Below, piece after piece: positions 1 to 9,163 of a stretch of DNA of 64,000 nt. This stretch comes from Chryseomonas sp014190935 (GTDB lineage Bacteria; Pseudomonadota; Gammaproteobacteria; Pseudomonadales; Pseudomonadaceae), in NCBI RefSeq assembly GCF_014190935.1, contig NZ_JACHVV010000002.1:1054001-1118000 (forward strand), given 5' to 3'. Both the position numbers and the translations under genes were made by a program. Numbering within the stretch: position 1 is the first letter of the stretch; each line of letters opens with the position of its first letter. The notes under the pieces are model-generated. The model had not been told where the DNA came from and did no database searches. It was given only the letters and a program-made list of their open reading frames with translations.

Positions 1-101
1 CCCAGCCCCGAGGCGTTGCGTCTCGATCCGCGTCCTTGAGGCAACCAAGGCTTTCCCCATGGGTCTGAGGACGCAACCCCCAGCCCCCAGGAAGCCTTTC
101 G

Positions 102-1430
102 ATGACGGAACTGCTAGACGGCCTGACCCAGTGGATCAACCAGCACCACCAGTGGCTGGGCGTGGCCATCTTCATCATCTCCTTTCTCGAGTGCCTGGCC
201 CTGGCCGGGCTGGTGGTACCCGGCACGGTGATCCTGTTCGCCGTGGCCGTCGCCGCCGGCAATGGCGCGCTCAACCTCTTCGATACCCTGCTGCTGGGCT
301 TTCTCGGCGGCATCCTTGGCGATGCAGTGTCCTATTTCATCGGTCGGCGCTTCCATGAAGGCATCCGCCGCCTGCCCGGACTGCGCAGCCATCCGGAATG
401 GATCGGCTCGGCCGAGGGTTTCATCCACAGATACGGCATAGCCAGTCTGCTGGTGGGTCGCTTCATCGGTCCGCTGCGCCCGCTGCTGCCGCTGATCGCC
501 GGCATGCTCGACATGCCCCTGGTCAAATTCGTCAGCGTCAGCCTGGTGGCCGCCGCGGGCTGGTCCATCGCCTATCTCGGCCCGGGCTGGGTGACCGGCG
601 CGGCCTTCCGCCTGCCGCTGCCGGAGGGCTTCTGGCAACAGGCCGGCATCGTCTTCGGTGGCGCGGCGGTGCTGCTGACGGTGGTGGCCCATGGCGCCTG
701 GCGCGAGCGCGCCGGCACCACCCTGATCAGCGGCGCCCTCTGCCTGGCCGGGCTGCTGGCCCTGCTGTTCGGCTGGCACCATCTGCGCGCCTTCGACGAA
801 GGCCTGATGGCGCTGGTCCAGGAGCATCGCGAAGGCTGGCTCAACCTGGTCGCCGTGGTCATCACCCGCATGGGCGATTTCCGCACCCAGCTGATCCTCG
901 CCGCCGTGCTGATCCTGGTACTGGCCGCCTACCGCCAGTGGCGCCCGCTGCTGTTCGCCCTGGGCACCACCCTGGGGACCGCCCTGGCCAACGGCCAGTT
1001 GAAGAATCTGCTGGCCCGCGCCCGCCCCGACGTGCTCGCCGAGCCGCTGACCACCTACAGCCTGCCCAGCGGCCACAGCTCGGCCTCCTTCGCCTTCTTC
1101 CTGACCCTGGGCATCCTTGTCGGCCGCCGCTATGGTCCGCGCGGGCGCCTCGCCTGGCTGGTGATCGCCGCGCTGCCGGCGATACTGATCGCCCTCAGCC
1201 GCGTCTACCTGGGCGTGCACTGGCCCACCGACATCCTCGCCGGTGCCCTGCTCGCCGGCGGTTTCTGCGGCCTGAGCCTGGCGCTGTTGCAGAAGACCGG
1301 TGGCAATCGCCTGGAGCCGATCCCGACGCGGACCTGGTGGGTGCTGCTGCCGCTGGTGGTGCTGGTGCTGGCCTTCGCCGCCGGCTGGGCCCTGCCAGAG
1401 GCCATCGAGCGCTATGCGCCCCGGCTGTAA
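102..1430 (+). CDS. DedA-family membrane protein fused to PAP2 phosphatase
   Basis: Predicted inner-membrane protein of 442 residues with two modules. The N-terminal DedA (SNARE-associated) half, about residues 15-200, carries the G-D-x3-Y-x-I-G motif at 73-81 and the R-F-x-G-x2-R stretch at 120-126. The C-terminal half is a PAP2 phosphatase with K301...RP308-309, PSGH at 322-325 and SR366...H373...D377, so all three catalytic motifs are intact. Families of this architecture are thought to move and dephosphorylate lipid phosphates such as undecaprenyl or phosphatidyl phosphates; the substrate here is inferred only. It stands alone, 101 bp before the sensor kinase. Confidence 0.9.
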   Translation: MTELLDGLTQWINQHHQWLGVAIFIISFLECLALAGLVVPGTVILFAVAVAAGNGALNLFDTLLLGFLGGILGDAVSYFIGRRFHEGIRRLPGLRSHPEWIGSAEGFIHRYGIASLLVGRFIGPLRPLLPLIAGMLDMPLVKFVSVSLVAAAGWSIAYLGPGWVTGAAFRLPLPEGFWQQAGIVFGGAAVLLTVVAHGAWRERAGTTLISGALCLAGLLALLFGWHHLRAFDEGLMALVQEHREGWLNLVAVVITRMGDFRTQLILAAVLILVLAAYRQWRPLLFALGTTLGTALANGQLKNLLARARPDVLAEPLTTYSLPSGHSSASFAFFLTLGILVGRRYGPRGRLAWLVIAALPAILIALSRVYLGVHWPTDILAGALLAGGFCGLSLALLQKTGGNRLEPIPTRTWWVLLPLVVLVLAFAAGWALPEAIERYAPRL

Positions 1431-1531
1431 GGGCGTGGCGAACCAAAAAATCCGCTCAGGGTCCTGCAGTTCCGCGTCCCTTGTGGTCTGAACGCCTGGG
1501 ATTGCAGAAGTGGCCGGGGGAGGCACGATAG

Positions 1532-4099
1532 ATGGCAGCGCAGATTGCCGACTGGAACGAACTGGACTTTCTCGCCGGCGGCGGCGAGATGGGCGCCCGG
1601 TTGCGCACCCACGACTGGTCGGATTCGCCCCTGGGCCCGCCGTCGCAGTGGCCGCAATCGCTGCGCTCGGCACTGAGCATCTGCCTGAATTCCAGCTTTC
1701 CCACCGCCATCTACTGGGGCCCCGACCTGCTGCTGCTCTACAACGACGCCTGGGCACCGATTCCTGCGGAGCGGCACCCCTGGGCCCTCGGCCGTCCCGC
1801 CCAGGAGGTCTGGGAGGACATCTGGCCGGTGGTCGGACCGCAGTTCGGGCAGGTTCTGAGCAGCGGCCAGGGCTTTTCGGTGTTCGACCAGTTGCTGCCG
1901 ATGGTGCGCCAGGGTGTGGTCAGCGAGACCTACTGGAACTACAGCTTCACGCCGATTCGCGGTGAAGGCGGCGAGATCGCCGGGATCTTCAACCAGGGCC
2001 ACGAGACCACCCAGCGCATCCTCGACGAGCGCCGGCGCGCCGCCGAGGCCGCGCGTCAGCGGCGGATGTTCGAGCAGGCGCCCGGCTTCGTCGCCATCGT
2101 GCGCGGGCCGGAGCATGTCTTCGACTTCGTCAACGTCGCCTACAGCCGCCTGTTCGATGGCCGGCCCCGCGAAGGCCTCACGGTGCGCGAGGTCTTTCCC
2201 GAGTTGCAGAATCAGGGCTATTTCGAGTGGCTGGAGCAGGTCTATCGCAGCGGTCGCCGCTTCGTCGCCGAGCACCAGCCCCTGCGTCTGGAGACCGCGG
2301 GCGAACCGGTCCGCACCCTGTACCTGGATTTCATCTACGAACCCCTGACCGACGAAGCCGGCCAGGTGATCGGCATCTTCTGCCAGGGGCAAGACGTCAC
2401 CGAAGCCCATCTGGCCCGGGCCGCCCTGGAAGCGAGCGAGCGGCGCTTTCGCACCGCGCTGGAAATCGAAACGGTGGGCGCCCTCTGCTTCGATGCCGAG
2501 GGCAGGCTGATCGACGCCAATGACGCCTTCCTGCGCATGAGCGGCCATGACCGCGGTGATCTGGCCGCCGGGCGCATCGCCTGGCCCGCACCGCTGCTGC
2601 CCCGCGCCGACGCTCAGGTGCCGCCCGAGGAACGCAGCTATCGGCGCCGCGACGGCTCGACCGGCTGGGCCCTGGTGGCCGCCAAGCGCCTGCCGGATGG
2701 CAGCGCCTTCGAATTCCTGGTCGACATCAGCGACCGCAAGCAGGCCGAAGCCGAGTTGCGCGAGGAAACCCGCACCCTGGAGGCTCTCAAGCGCATCGAT
2801 ACGGAACTGGCCAGCCAGCTGGATCTGGCACACCTGGTGCAGACCGTGACCGATGCCGGCGTGGAACTGACCGGAGCGGCTTTCGGCGCCTACTTCCATC
2901 AACGCCATGAAGAAGGTGGCGGACGCCTGCAGCGCTTCACCCTGTCCGGCGTCGAGCGGGACCTTTTCGAGCAGATTGGAGAATCCGCCGCCACCGCCCT
3001 GTTCGTCACCACCCTGGGCAGCGCGGGCGTGGTCCGCAGTGATGACCTGACGAGCGATCCCCAGCTCGGCCACGCCCTGGCGCCGCAAGGCAGCCGCGCG
3101 GGCCAACTGCCGGTGCGCAGCTATCTAGCCGTCGCGGTGGTGGCCCGTAGCGGCGCGGTGCTGGGCGGACTGGGCTTCGGCCATCCCGAACCGGGCCGCT
3201 TCAACGCCCGCCATGAACGCCTGATGGTCGCCCTGGCCGCTCGCGCGGCCATCGCCATCGAGCAGGCGCAGTTGTTCCAGGCGGTGCGTACCGCCAACGA
3301 GACCCTCGAACAGCGCGTCATCGAACGCACCGCCGAACTGACCCAGGCGCAGCAGGCGCTGCATCAGGCGCAGAAGATGGAGGCCATCGGCCAGTTGACC
3401 GGCGGCATCGCCCATGACTTCAACAACCTGCTGGCCGGCATCATCGGCAGCCTGGAGCTGATCGAGCTCCGTCTGCAGCAGCAGCGGACCGACCAGCTCG
3501 ACCGGCTGCTCGGTGGCGCCCAGGCCTACGCCGCCCGCGCCGCCTCCCTGACCCAGCGCCTGCTGGCCTTTTCCCGGCGGCAGACGCTGGAACCCAAGCC
3601 CACCGACGTCAACGAGCTGATGCTGGCCATGGAAGAGCTGATCCGCCGCAGCGTCGGCCCGGCGATCGAGGTCCAGGCCGAACCGGCGGAGCCGCTCTGG
3701 CCGACGGTGATCGATGCGGTGCAACTGGAAAGCGCCCTGCTCAACCTGGCGATCAATGCCCGGGATGCCATGCCCCAGGGGGGGCGGCTGCGGCTGTCCA
3801 CGGCCAATCTGCCCAAGGACGCGCCCGAGCGACCGGACGATCTGCCTGCCGGAGACTATGTGAGGGTCAAGGTGAGCGACACCGGGACCGGCATCGCGCC
3901 GGAGATCCTGGAGCGGATCTTCGATCCCTTCTTCACCACCAAGCCGCCGGGTCAGGGCACCGGACTGGGCCTGTCGATGGTGCATGGCTTCGTGCACCAG
4001 TCGGGTGGCGAGATCCAGGTCGACACCACGCCGGGCGTGGGTACCTGCATCTCGCTCTATCTGCCACGGGCGCCGGAGGGTGACACCCGCACGTCCTGA
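1532..4099 (+). CDS. Multi-PAS/GAF sensor histidine kinase
   Basis: An 855-residue cytoplasmic histidine kinase without transmembrane segments. Order: PAS-like about 20-160, PAS about 165-290, shorter PAS about 300-405, GAF about 420-585, a short coiled linker, HisKA with the phospho-acceptor in IAHDFNNLL (His628), then HATPase_c with N-box NARDAM, DTGTG and GTGLGLS. It ends right after the ATPase domain, so there is no attached receiver, and no response regulator lies next to it. The start follows a strong GGGGGAGG about 9 bases upstream. The signal is unknown; the N-terminal PAS belongs to the type seen in soluble Pseudomonas and rhizobial kinases. Confidence 0.9.
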   Translation: MAAQIADWNELDFLAGGGEMGARLRTHDWSDSPLGPPSQWPQSLRSALSICLNSSFPTAIYWGPDLLLLYNDAWAPIPAERHPWALGRPAQEVWEDIWPVVGPQFGQVLSSGQGFSVFDQLLPMVRQGVVSETYWNYSFTPIRGEGGEIAGIFNQGHETTQRILDERRRAAEAARQRRMFEQAPGFVAIVRGPEHVFDFVNVAYSRLFDGRPREGLTVREVFPELQNQGYFEWLEQVYRSGRRFVAEHQPLRLETAGEPVRTLYLDFIYEPLTDEAGQVIGIFCQGQDVTEAHLARAALEASERRFRTALEIETVGALCFDAEGRLIDANDAFLRMSGHDRGDLAAGRIAWPAPLLPRADAQVPPEERSYRRRDGSTGWALVAAKRLPDGSAFEFLVDISDRKQAEAELREETRTLEALKRIDTELASQLDLAHLVQTVTDAGVELTGAAFGAYFHQRHEEGGGRLQRFTLSGVERDLFEQIGESAATALFVTTLGSAGVVRSDDLTSDPQLGHALAPQGSRAGQLPVRSYLAVAVVARSGAVLGGLGFGHPEPGRFNARHERLMVALAARAAIAIEQAQLFQAVRTANETLEQRVIERTAELTQAQQALHQAQKMEAIGQLTGGIAHDFNNLLAGIIGSLELIELRLQQQRTDQLDRLLGGAQAYAARAASLTQRLLAFSRRQTLEPKPTDVNELMLAMEELIRRSVGPAIEVQAEPAEPLWPTVIDAVQLESALLNLAINARDAMPQGGRLRLSTANLPKDAPERPDDLPAGDYVRVKVSDTGTGIAPEILERIFDPFFTTKPPGQGTGLGLSMVHGFVHQSGGEIQVDTTPGVGTCISLYLPRAPEGDTRTS

Positions 4100-4129
4100 G
4101 CAACGCCTGGCGGCGCCGCTCGGCCGACC

Positions 4130-4627
4130 TCAGAGGCCGGCGCCATGGGGCGTGGTGCCGCCCTTCATCTGCGATTGCAGGTAGTTCTGCAGGCCGATCT
4201 TGTCGATCAGGCCCAGCTGCTGCTCCAGCCAGTAGGCGTGGTCTTCCTCGGTGTCTTCCAGCTGCACCACCAGGATCTCGCGGGTCACGAAGTCCTTGTG
4301 CTGGTTGCACAGGGCCACGCCCTGGGCCAGGGCTTCCCGCACCTCGTACTCCAGCGCCAAGTCGGCGCGCAGCATCTCCGGCACGGTCTGGCCGACGGTG
4401 ATGGCGTTGGGACGCATGTCCGGCGTGCCTTCGAGGAACAGGATGCGGCGCAGCAGCGCATCGGCGTGCTGGGTCTCCTCTTCCATCTCGTGGCCGATCC
4501 GCTCGTACAGGCGCATCAGGCCCCAGTCCTCGTACATCCGCGAGTGGATGAAGTACTGGTCGCGCGCCGCCAGCTCGCCGCGCAGCAGCTGGTTGAGGTA
4601 GTTGATGACGTCCGGATGGCCTTGCAT
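4130..4627 (-). CDS. ftnA: Bacterial ferritin of the FtnA/BfrA type
   Basis: A 165-residue four-helix ferritin-like iron store. Ferroxidase ligands can be seen: Glu18, Glu51, His54, a Glu near 93, Glu127 and His130. The residue equivalent to the haem-ligating Met52 of bacterioferritin is Thr52 (EETQH instead of EEMKH). The start MQGHPDVINYLN and the whole sequence match the Pseudomonas protein once named BfrA and later recognised as FtnA. So it is probably a haem-free ferritin although automated pipelines call it bacterioferritin. It is convergent with the sensor kinase and monocistronic. No bacterioferritin-associated ferredoxin is nearby. Confidence 0.9.
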   Translation of the reverse strand: MQGHPDVINYLNQLLRGELAARDQYFIHSRMYEDWGLMRLYERIGHEMEEETQHADALLRRILFLEGTPDMRPNAITVGQTVPEMLRADLALEYEVREALAQGVALCNQHKDFVTREILVVQLEDTEEDHAYWLEQQLGLIDKIGLQNYLQSQMKGGTTPHGAGL

Positions 4628-4747
4628 GAAAAGAGTCCTGTGCTGTTCAGTGCCCAGTTTAGCGCGCTGGCGCCCAGAGGACGCCGTTCATCGCCCGACC
4701 ACTGGGGCCGTTCGTCTCATCGCAGCGCTAATCGTTCTGCTTCACGA

Positions 4748-5638
4748 TCAGCTTAGCCAGGGCGGCGGCGGCTCCTCCCGCACGCTGGGTTCGTCCTGTT
4801 CACGGCGCGCCGCCTGGCGGCGCTCCTCGTCACGCCGGGCCGCCTCGATCTCGCGCATCACCGCATGGACATCGGCCTGGTCTTCGCGCTCGACGAATTC
4901 GCCGGTCAGGCGGGTATTGGCGAACAACTCGCCCTTCTCGAACAGCGCCCACATTTCCGGCGCATAGCGGGTGTTGCGCAATTCCGGGGCGAAGCGGCCG
5001 AAATACAGCGCCATGTTTTCCACGTCCCGCGCCAGCAGGCGGAAGGCGTGGTTGTTGCCGGCGGCATCCACCGCCTGGGGCAGGTCGATGATGACCGGAC
5101 CGTCCTCGGCCAGCAGCACGTTGAATTCGGAAAGGTCGCCGTGGACCAGGCCGGCGCAGAGCATGCGCACGATCTGCCCGATCATCAGCTCGTGATAGCG
5201 CAGCGCTTCCTCGGCAGTGAGGGTCACGTCATTGAGCCGCGGGGCGGCTTCGCCATTGCCATCGGTGACCAGGTCCATCAGCAGCACGCCGTCGAGGAAG
5301 TCGTGGGGCTTGGGCACCCGTACCCCGGCGTCGGCCAGGCGATAAAGCGCCGTCACCTCGGCGTTCTGCCAGTTGTCCTCGCGCTCGCGCCGACCGAACT
5401 TGGAGCCCTTGGCCATGGCGCGGTTTTCCCGACTGCCACGCACCTTGCGCCCCTCCTGGTACTCGGCGGCCTGCCGGAAGCTGCGCTTGTCGGCCTCCTT
5501 GTAGACCTTGGCGCAGCGTACCTGGCTGCCGCAGCGCACCACGTAGACCGCCGCTTCCTTGCCACTCATCAGGGGCCGTATCACCTCATCGACCAAGCCG
5601 TCCTCGATCAGCGGCTCGATGCGTTTGGGAGTTTTCAT
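4748..5638 (-). CDS. RIO1-like atypical serine protein kinase
   Basis: A 296-residue RIO-family kinase. The ATP-binding lysine is in CAKVYKE (Lys44), the catalytic loop is HGDLSEFN at 166-173 (Asp168), and the metal-binding Asp185 lies in IIDLPQ. The C-terminus (about 265-296) is rich in charged residues and proline. I start at MKTPKRIEPL because the family begins there and GGAGC precedes it; an ATG 51 bases upstream would add a non-conserved leader. Bacterial RIO kinases have no settled substrate; roles in ribosome or stress physiology are speculation by analogy with archaeal and eukaryotic RIO1. Confidence 0.9.
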   Translation of the reverse strand: MKTPKRIEPLIEDGLVDEVIRPLMSGKEAAVYVVRCGSQVRCAKVYKEADKRSFRQAAEYQEGRKVRGSRENRAMAKGSKFGRREREDNWQNAEVTALYRLADAGVRVPKPHDFLDGVLLMDLVTDGNGEAAPRLNDVTLTAEEALRYHELMIGQIVRMLCAGLVHGDLSEFNVLLAEDGPVIIDLPQAVDAAGNNHAFRLLARDVENMALYFGRFAPELRNTRYAPEMWALFEKGELFANTRLTGEFVEREDQADVHAVMREIEAARRDEERRQAARREQDEPSVREEPPPPWLS

Positions 5639-5700
5639 CGCCGGTTCCAGCTCCTTCTTGTCGGTCGTCACAGCGGACGTGTGACGCAAGTTTCAAGCCA

Positions 5701-5726
5701 GACGCCGAGAAAGGGAAGTCGGCGTC
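5701..5726. other. Hairpin between pxpC and the RIO kinase gene
   Basis: Perfect 8-bp inverted repeat (GACGCCGA / TCGGCGTC) with a 10-base loop, lying downstream of the pxp genes. No T-run follows on either strand, so it may be a transcript-end stabiliser rather than an intrinsic terminator. Confidence 0.4.
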
Positions 5727-5787
5727 GTCCTTGAGCGTGCGACTCATCGAAGCGGACAAGATTCCTCGGCCGTGACCGACTGCGTGC

Positions 5788-6720
5788 TCAACCCCCGAAG
5801 AAGGCCAGGAAACGCCGCCACTCGGCCTGGGCGACGGCCAGCTCCACCGGGGCGAAACGTACCTCGTGATGGGCCGGACACTGGGCCAGGCGGGCCAGGT
5901 CCAGCGGATGGATGAAGCCCAGCAGCGGATAGCCGCCCATGGTCTGGCGATCGGCCATGAGCACGATGGGCTGGCCATCGGGCGGCACCTGGATGGCTCC
6001 GGTCACCACCCCCAGCGACCATTGGCGACGTGGGGGTGCCAGGGACACCTCCCCGGCCAGGCGGATGCCCATGCGATCGGATTGCGGACTGATCCGCCAG
6101 GGCTGCGTGAAGAACGCCTGCTGCTGCGCCGGTCCGAAGGCCTCGGCGTCGCCGCCGAGGATCACCCGCAGCGTCGGCACCGCGCGATAGTCCGGCACGA
6201 AGCGCGCGGCCGGACCGCACCCCTGGGCATGCAGCGCGCTCACCGCCGCGCAGGCCAGCCGCTGACCGGCTGCCAGGGGCGCGCCGCTGCCCTCCAGCCC
6301 GCCCAGGCCTTCGCGTCGATTGCTGGCCACGCTACCCAGGGTCGCCGGCGCCTGGAAACCGCCACCGGCGGCGGCCAGGTAGGCGCGCTGCCCGGCCTGG
6401 GCGAAGCCCAGGCGCAGCCGCGCGCCAGCCTGCACCGGAAAGCACGACCAGGCCGGCAGGGGCTCGCCGTCCAGGCGGGCGTCCAGCGGCGCGCCGGTCA
6501 GCGCCAGCCAGGTAGCGGTCTCGATCTCGAATTCGGCACCGCCCAGGGCGATCTCCAGCAGCGGCGCCGTTACCGGATTGCCCACCAGGCGATTGGCCCA
6601 GCGCGCGGCATGGCCGTCCATGGGTCCCGAAGGGGCCACGCCCAGGTGTTGCCAGCCCTGGCGTCCCAGGTCCTGCAACAGGGTCAGGGGACCGGACTTG
6701 ATGACCTGCAACCCTGTCAT
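5788..6720 (-). CDS. pxpC: 5-oxoprolinase subunit PxpC
   Basis: A 310-residue protein of the biotin-dependent carboxyltransferase/urea amidolyase-like family (KipA type), with the typical start LQVIKSGPLTLLQDLGRQGWQHLGVAPSG and the later GGYPLLGFI segment. In the PxpABC complex it works with PxpB and PxpA to open 5-oxoproline to glutamate using ATP. Its ATG overlaps the end of pxpB by 4 bases, which implies translational coupling. It is the last gene of the minus-strand pxpA-pxpB-pxpC operon. Older annotation as an allophanate hydrolase or carboxyltransferase would be misleading. Confidence 0.93.
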   Translation of the reverse strand: MTGLQVIKSGPLTLLQDLGRQGWQHLGVAPSGPMDGHAARWANRLVGNPVTAPLLEIALGGAEFEIETATWLALTGAPLDARLDGEPLPAWSCFPVQAGARLRLGFAQAGQRAYLAAAGGGFQAPATLGSVASNRREGLGGLEGSGAPLAAGQRLACAAVSALHAQGCGPAARFVPDYRAVPTLRVILGGDAEAFGPAQQQAFFTQPWRISPQSDRMGIRLAGEVSLAPPRRQWSLGVVTGAIQVPPDGQPIVLMADRQTMGGYPLLGFIHPLDLARLAQCPAHHEVRFAPVELAVAQAEWRRFLAFFGG

Positions 6721-7394
6721 GGCTGACCTCCCTGGGCGCGAAAGGCCGCTTCGTCGACGGGCACGAAGCGCACCCGATCACCGGGTGCCAGCAGGCACGG
6801 CGGCTCGGCCTGGGCGTCGAAGACCGTCCACAGGCAGCGACCGATGAGATTCCAGCCGCCCGGCGAGGCCTGCGGATAGACCGCGGTCTGGCGCTCGGCG
6901 ATGGCCAGGCTGCCGGCGGGCACGCCGGTGCGCGGCGTGCTGCGCCGAGGCAGCGCCAGGCGCTCGTCCAGCTCGCCGAGAAAGGCGAAGCCGGGCATGA
7001 AGCCGATGGCGCCCACCTGATAGTCGTGACCGCTGTGCAGGGCGATGACCTCGCGCTCGCTCAGGCCACAGCGCTCGGCCACCTCAGCCAGATCGGGCCC
7101 GGCATAGAGGGTCGGCACCTGGTGCAGCCGCCCGCCCTCGCCCGCCTGAGCGGCGCCCGGCCAGTCGGCCAGCAGGGGGTCGAGGCCGGCCTGCAACTCG
7201 GTCAGGGTCAGTTGCAAGGGATCATAGTGCACCAGCAGGCTGGTCCAGCCCGCCACCAGATCGGTCACCGCCGGACCGAAGCGCCGGCGAATCCGTTCGC
7301 CCAGGCGGGCGATACGCGGGGGCAGCTCGGCATCGGGATGTTCGGCCAGTTCGAGCAGCAGCGCCGCGACGCCAAAGGGTTTGCCGACGATCAT
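6717..7394 (-). CDS. pxpB: 5-oxoprolinase subunit PxpB
   Basis: A 225-residue protein of the KipI/allophanate hydrolase subunit 1 family (cyclophilin-like fold). Family landmarks are the ...LVAGWTSLLVHYDPLQL region, GHDYQVGAIGFMPGFAFLG and the SPGGWNLIG end motif. It pairs with PxpC as a heterodimer in the 5-oxoprolinase complex. Both ends overlap neighbours by 4 bases: the start with the 3' end of pxpA, the stop with the start of pxpC. This tight packing supports one transcript and coupled translation. The start could also lie a few codons further in, because the first residues are poorly conserved in the family. Confidence 0.93.
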   Translation of the reverse strand: MIVGKPFGVAALLLELAEHPDAELPPRIARLGERIRRRFGPAVTDLVAGWTSLLVHYDPLQLTLTELQAGLDPLLADWPGAAQAGEGGRLHQVPTLYAGPDLAEVAERCGLSEREVIALHSGHDYQVGAIGFMPGFAFLGELDERLALPRRSTPRTGVPAGSLAIAERQTAVYPQASPGGWNLIGRCLWTVFDAQAEPPCLLAPGDRVRFVPVDEAAFRAQGGQP

Positions 7395-8137
7395 AGGGCG
7401 TCCAGCGCGGCGCGCAGCCGCCGCAGCACCGCCAGGGATTCGGCATTGTCGCCATGCACGCAGAGGCTGTCGGCCTGCAGCCGCATGGGTTGGCCATCGA
7501 AGCCGGGAAAGTCTTCGCCACGGGCGATGGCGACGGCCTGGGCGAGGATGCGTTCGGGATCGTGATGGACGGCGCCGGCCTGGCCACGCGGAGCCAGGGA
7601 GCCGTCGGCCAGATAGGCGCGATCGGCGAAGGCTTCCAGCAGCAGCGGCACCCCGGCGGCCTCGGCCAGCCGGCGCTCGCGGTCATTGTCGGCCTTGGCC
7701 AGCACCATCAGCGGCAGTCCCTGGCGATAGCGAGCGCAGGCGGAGAGCGCGGCGCTCAGCAGGGCATCGTCCTTGACCAGGGCGTTGTAGAGGGCGCCAT
7801 GGGGCTTCACGTACTCGACGCGCACGTCGGCGGCGCGGCAGAAGGCGTCCAGGGCGCCGATCTGGTAGAGGATCATGGCTTCCACCTCGGCCGGGGTGCA
7901 GGCCATGGGCCGCCGGCCGAAGCCCACCAGATCGGGATAGGCCGGGTGGGCGCCGATCTGCACGCCGTTGGCCACCGCCAGGGTCACGGCGCGCTGCATG
8001 GTCAGGGGATCGGCGGCGTGGAAGCCGCAGGCCAGGTTGGCCTGGTCGACCAGGGGAATGGCATGGGCATCGTCGCCCATGGACCAGGCACCGTAGCTTT
8101 CACCGGAATCGCAATTGAGCAGCAGGCGAGCGGGCAT
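7391..8137 (-). CDS. pxpA: 5-oxoprolinase subunit PxpA (LamB/YcsF family)
   Basis: A 248-residue LamB/YcsF-family protein. The signature start LLNCDSGESYGAW, ACGFHAADP, GAHPAYPDLVGFGRR and the YVKPHGALYN segment match the family closely. It is the catalytic partner that, with PxpB and PxpC, hydrolyses 5-oxoproline to glutamate in an ATP-dependent reaction in the cytoplasm. It is first in the pxpABC operon and 105 bp downstream of the LysR gene on the same strand, so it may be read through from the regulator promoter or use its own start in that gap. Confidence 0.95.
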   Translation of the reverse strand: MPARLLLNCDSGESYGAWSMGDDAHAIPLVDQANLACGFHAADPLTMQRAVTLAVANGVQIGAHPAYPDLVGFGRRPMACTPAEVEAMILYQIGALDAFCRAADVRVEYVKPHGALYNALVKDDALLSAALSACARYRQGLPLMVLAKADNDRERRLAEAAGVPLLLEAFADRAYLADGSLAPRGQAGAVHHDPERILAQAVAIARGEDFPGFDGQPMRLQADSLCVHGDNAESLAVLRRLRAALDAL

Positions 8138-8242
8138 GACAGGATCCTCTGAGAAGGTAGCTCGAGTGTCGGAAAGCCGGAGCGCCGCTGTCCAACAAAA
8201 GATTCCGGGCGCTGGCGATAAGAAGCTGTAGCAACATCGGGG

Positions 8243-9163
8243 CTAGACCAGCACCGGCAAGGCGCGCTCCGGGCCCAGGCGGGTGCACCAGTCGGCCACC
8301 ACCGTCTGGCTCAGGGCCACCACCGCCTCGCTCAGCGCGAGGCCGGCGCCACCGTGCCAGCTGGCCTGGACATCGAAGGGCGGCGGGCCGGCCAGCGGCA
8401 AGGGCATGAGACTGCCGCGGGCCAATTCCTCGATCACCAGGGCCGGCGGCAGGGCGCCGATGCCGAAGCCCTCGCCCATCAGCTTGATGATGGCCGCCAC
8501 CGAATTGATGCAGCAGACCCGCGGCTCGGCGATGCCCTCGCGCTGCAAGAGGCCGAGGATGTCCTGGTGCGGGCGCGAATGGCGGGAAAAGGTGATCAGG
8601 CGCTCGCCCGCCAGTTCGGCGAGATTGGCATAGGGCCGCGCCAGATGGCTGTCGCTGGCCACCAGCCAGCGCACCGGATAGCTGGCGAGGTGCAGGTTGC
8701 GGATGCCCTCGGCGCGCAGGAGATCGGTCTGGAAGATCAGGTCGAGCTGCCCCCGCGCCAGTTGCTCGGCCAGATTCAGTGCCGTGTCGGCAGTCAGCTC
8801 CAGCTCGATGGCCGGATAGGTCTGGGTGACCGCGGCGATCAGCTGGTCCAGCCAGCTGTGGATCACCGTATCCATCACCCCGATGCGCAGGCGACCCTCC
8901 AGGGTCTGGCCATGGCCCAGGGCCTCGTGCAGCTCGCGCTGGGTGGCCAGCATCCGCTCGGCGTAGCCCAGTACCCGATGGCCCTCGGCGGTCAGGCTCA
9001 CGCCGCGGGAATCGCGCAGGAACAGTTGCACGCCCAGTTCGCTCTCCAGCACGGCGATGCGACTGGAAATGGCCGCCTGGGTGGTGGACAGCTTTTCCGC
9101 CGTCAGGCGGAAACTGCCCAGGCGGGCGACCCAGACGAAGGTATCGAGAAAGCGCAGATTCAT
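8243..9163 (-). CDS. LysR-family regulator, probably of the pyroglutamate module
   Basis: A 306-residue LysR regulator: winged helix-turn-helix in about residues 1-60 (LDTFVWVARLGSFRLTAEKL, then TTQAAISSRI) and a substrate-binding domain after about 90. I use the ATG at 9163, which has GAGG 5-8 bases upstream and where the HTH of the family starts; an in-frame ATG 39 bases upstream adds a non-conserved leader. It lies between pxpABC (same strand) and DUF969-DUF979-pcp (opposite strand), sharing the 272-bp divergent region 9164-9435. Control of both arms by a pyroglutamate-related effector is an inference from position. Confidence 0.9.
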   Translation of the reverse strand: MNLRFLDTFVWVARLGSFRLTAEKLSTTQAAISSRIAVLESELGVQLFLRDSRGVSLTAEGHRVLGYAERMLATQRELHEALGHGQTLEGRLRIGVMDTVIHSWLDQLIAAVTQTYPAIELELTADTALNLAEQLARGQLDLIFQTDLLRAEGIRNLHLASYPVRWLVASDSHLARPYANLAELAGERLITFSRHSRPHQDILGLLQREGIAEPRVCCINSVAAIIKLMGEGFGIGALPPALVIEELARGSLMPLPLAGPPPFDVQASWHGGAGLALSEAVVALSQTVVADWCTRLGPERALPVLV

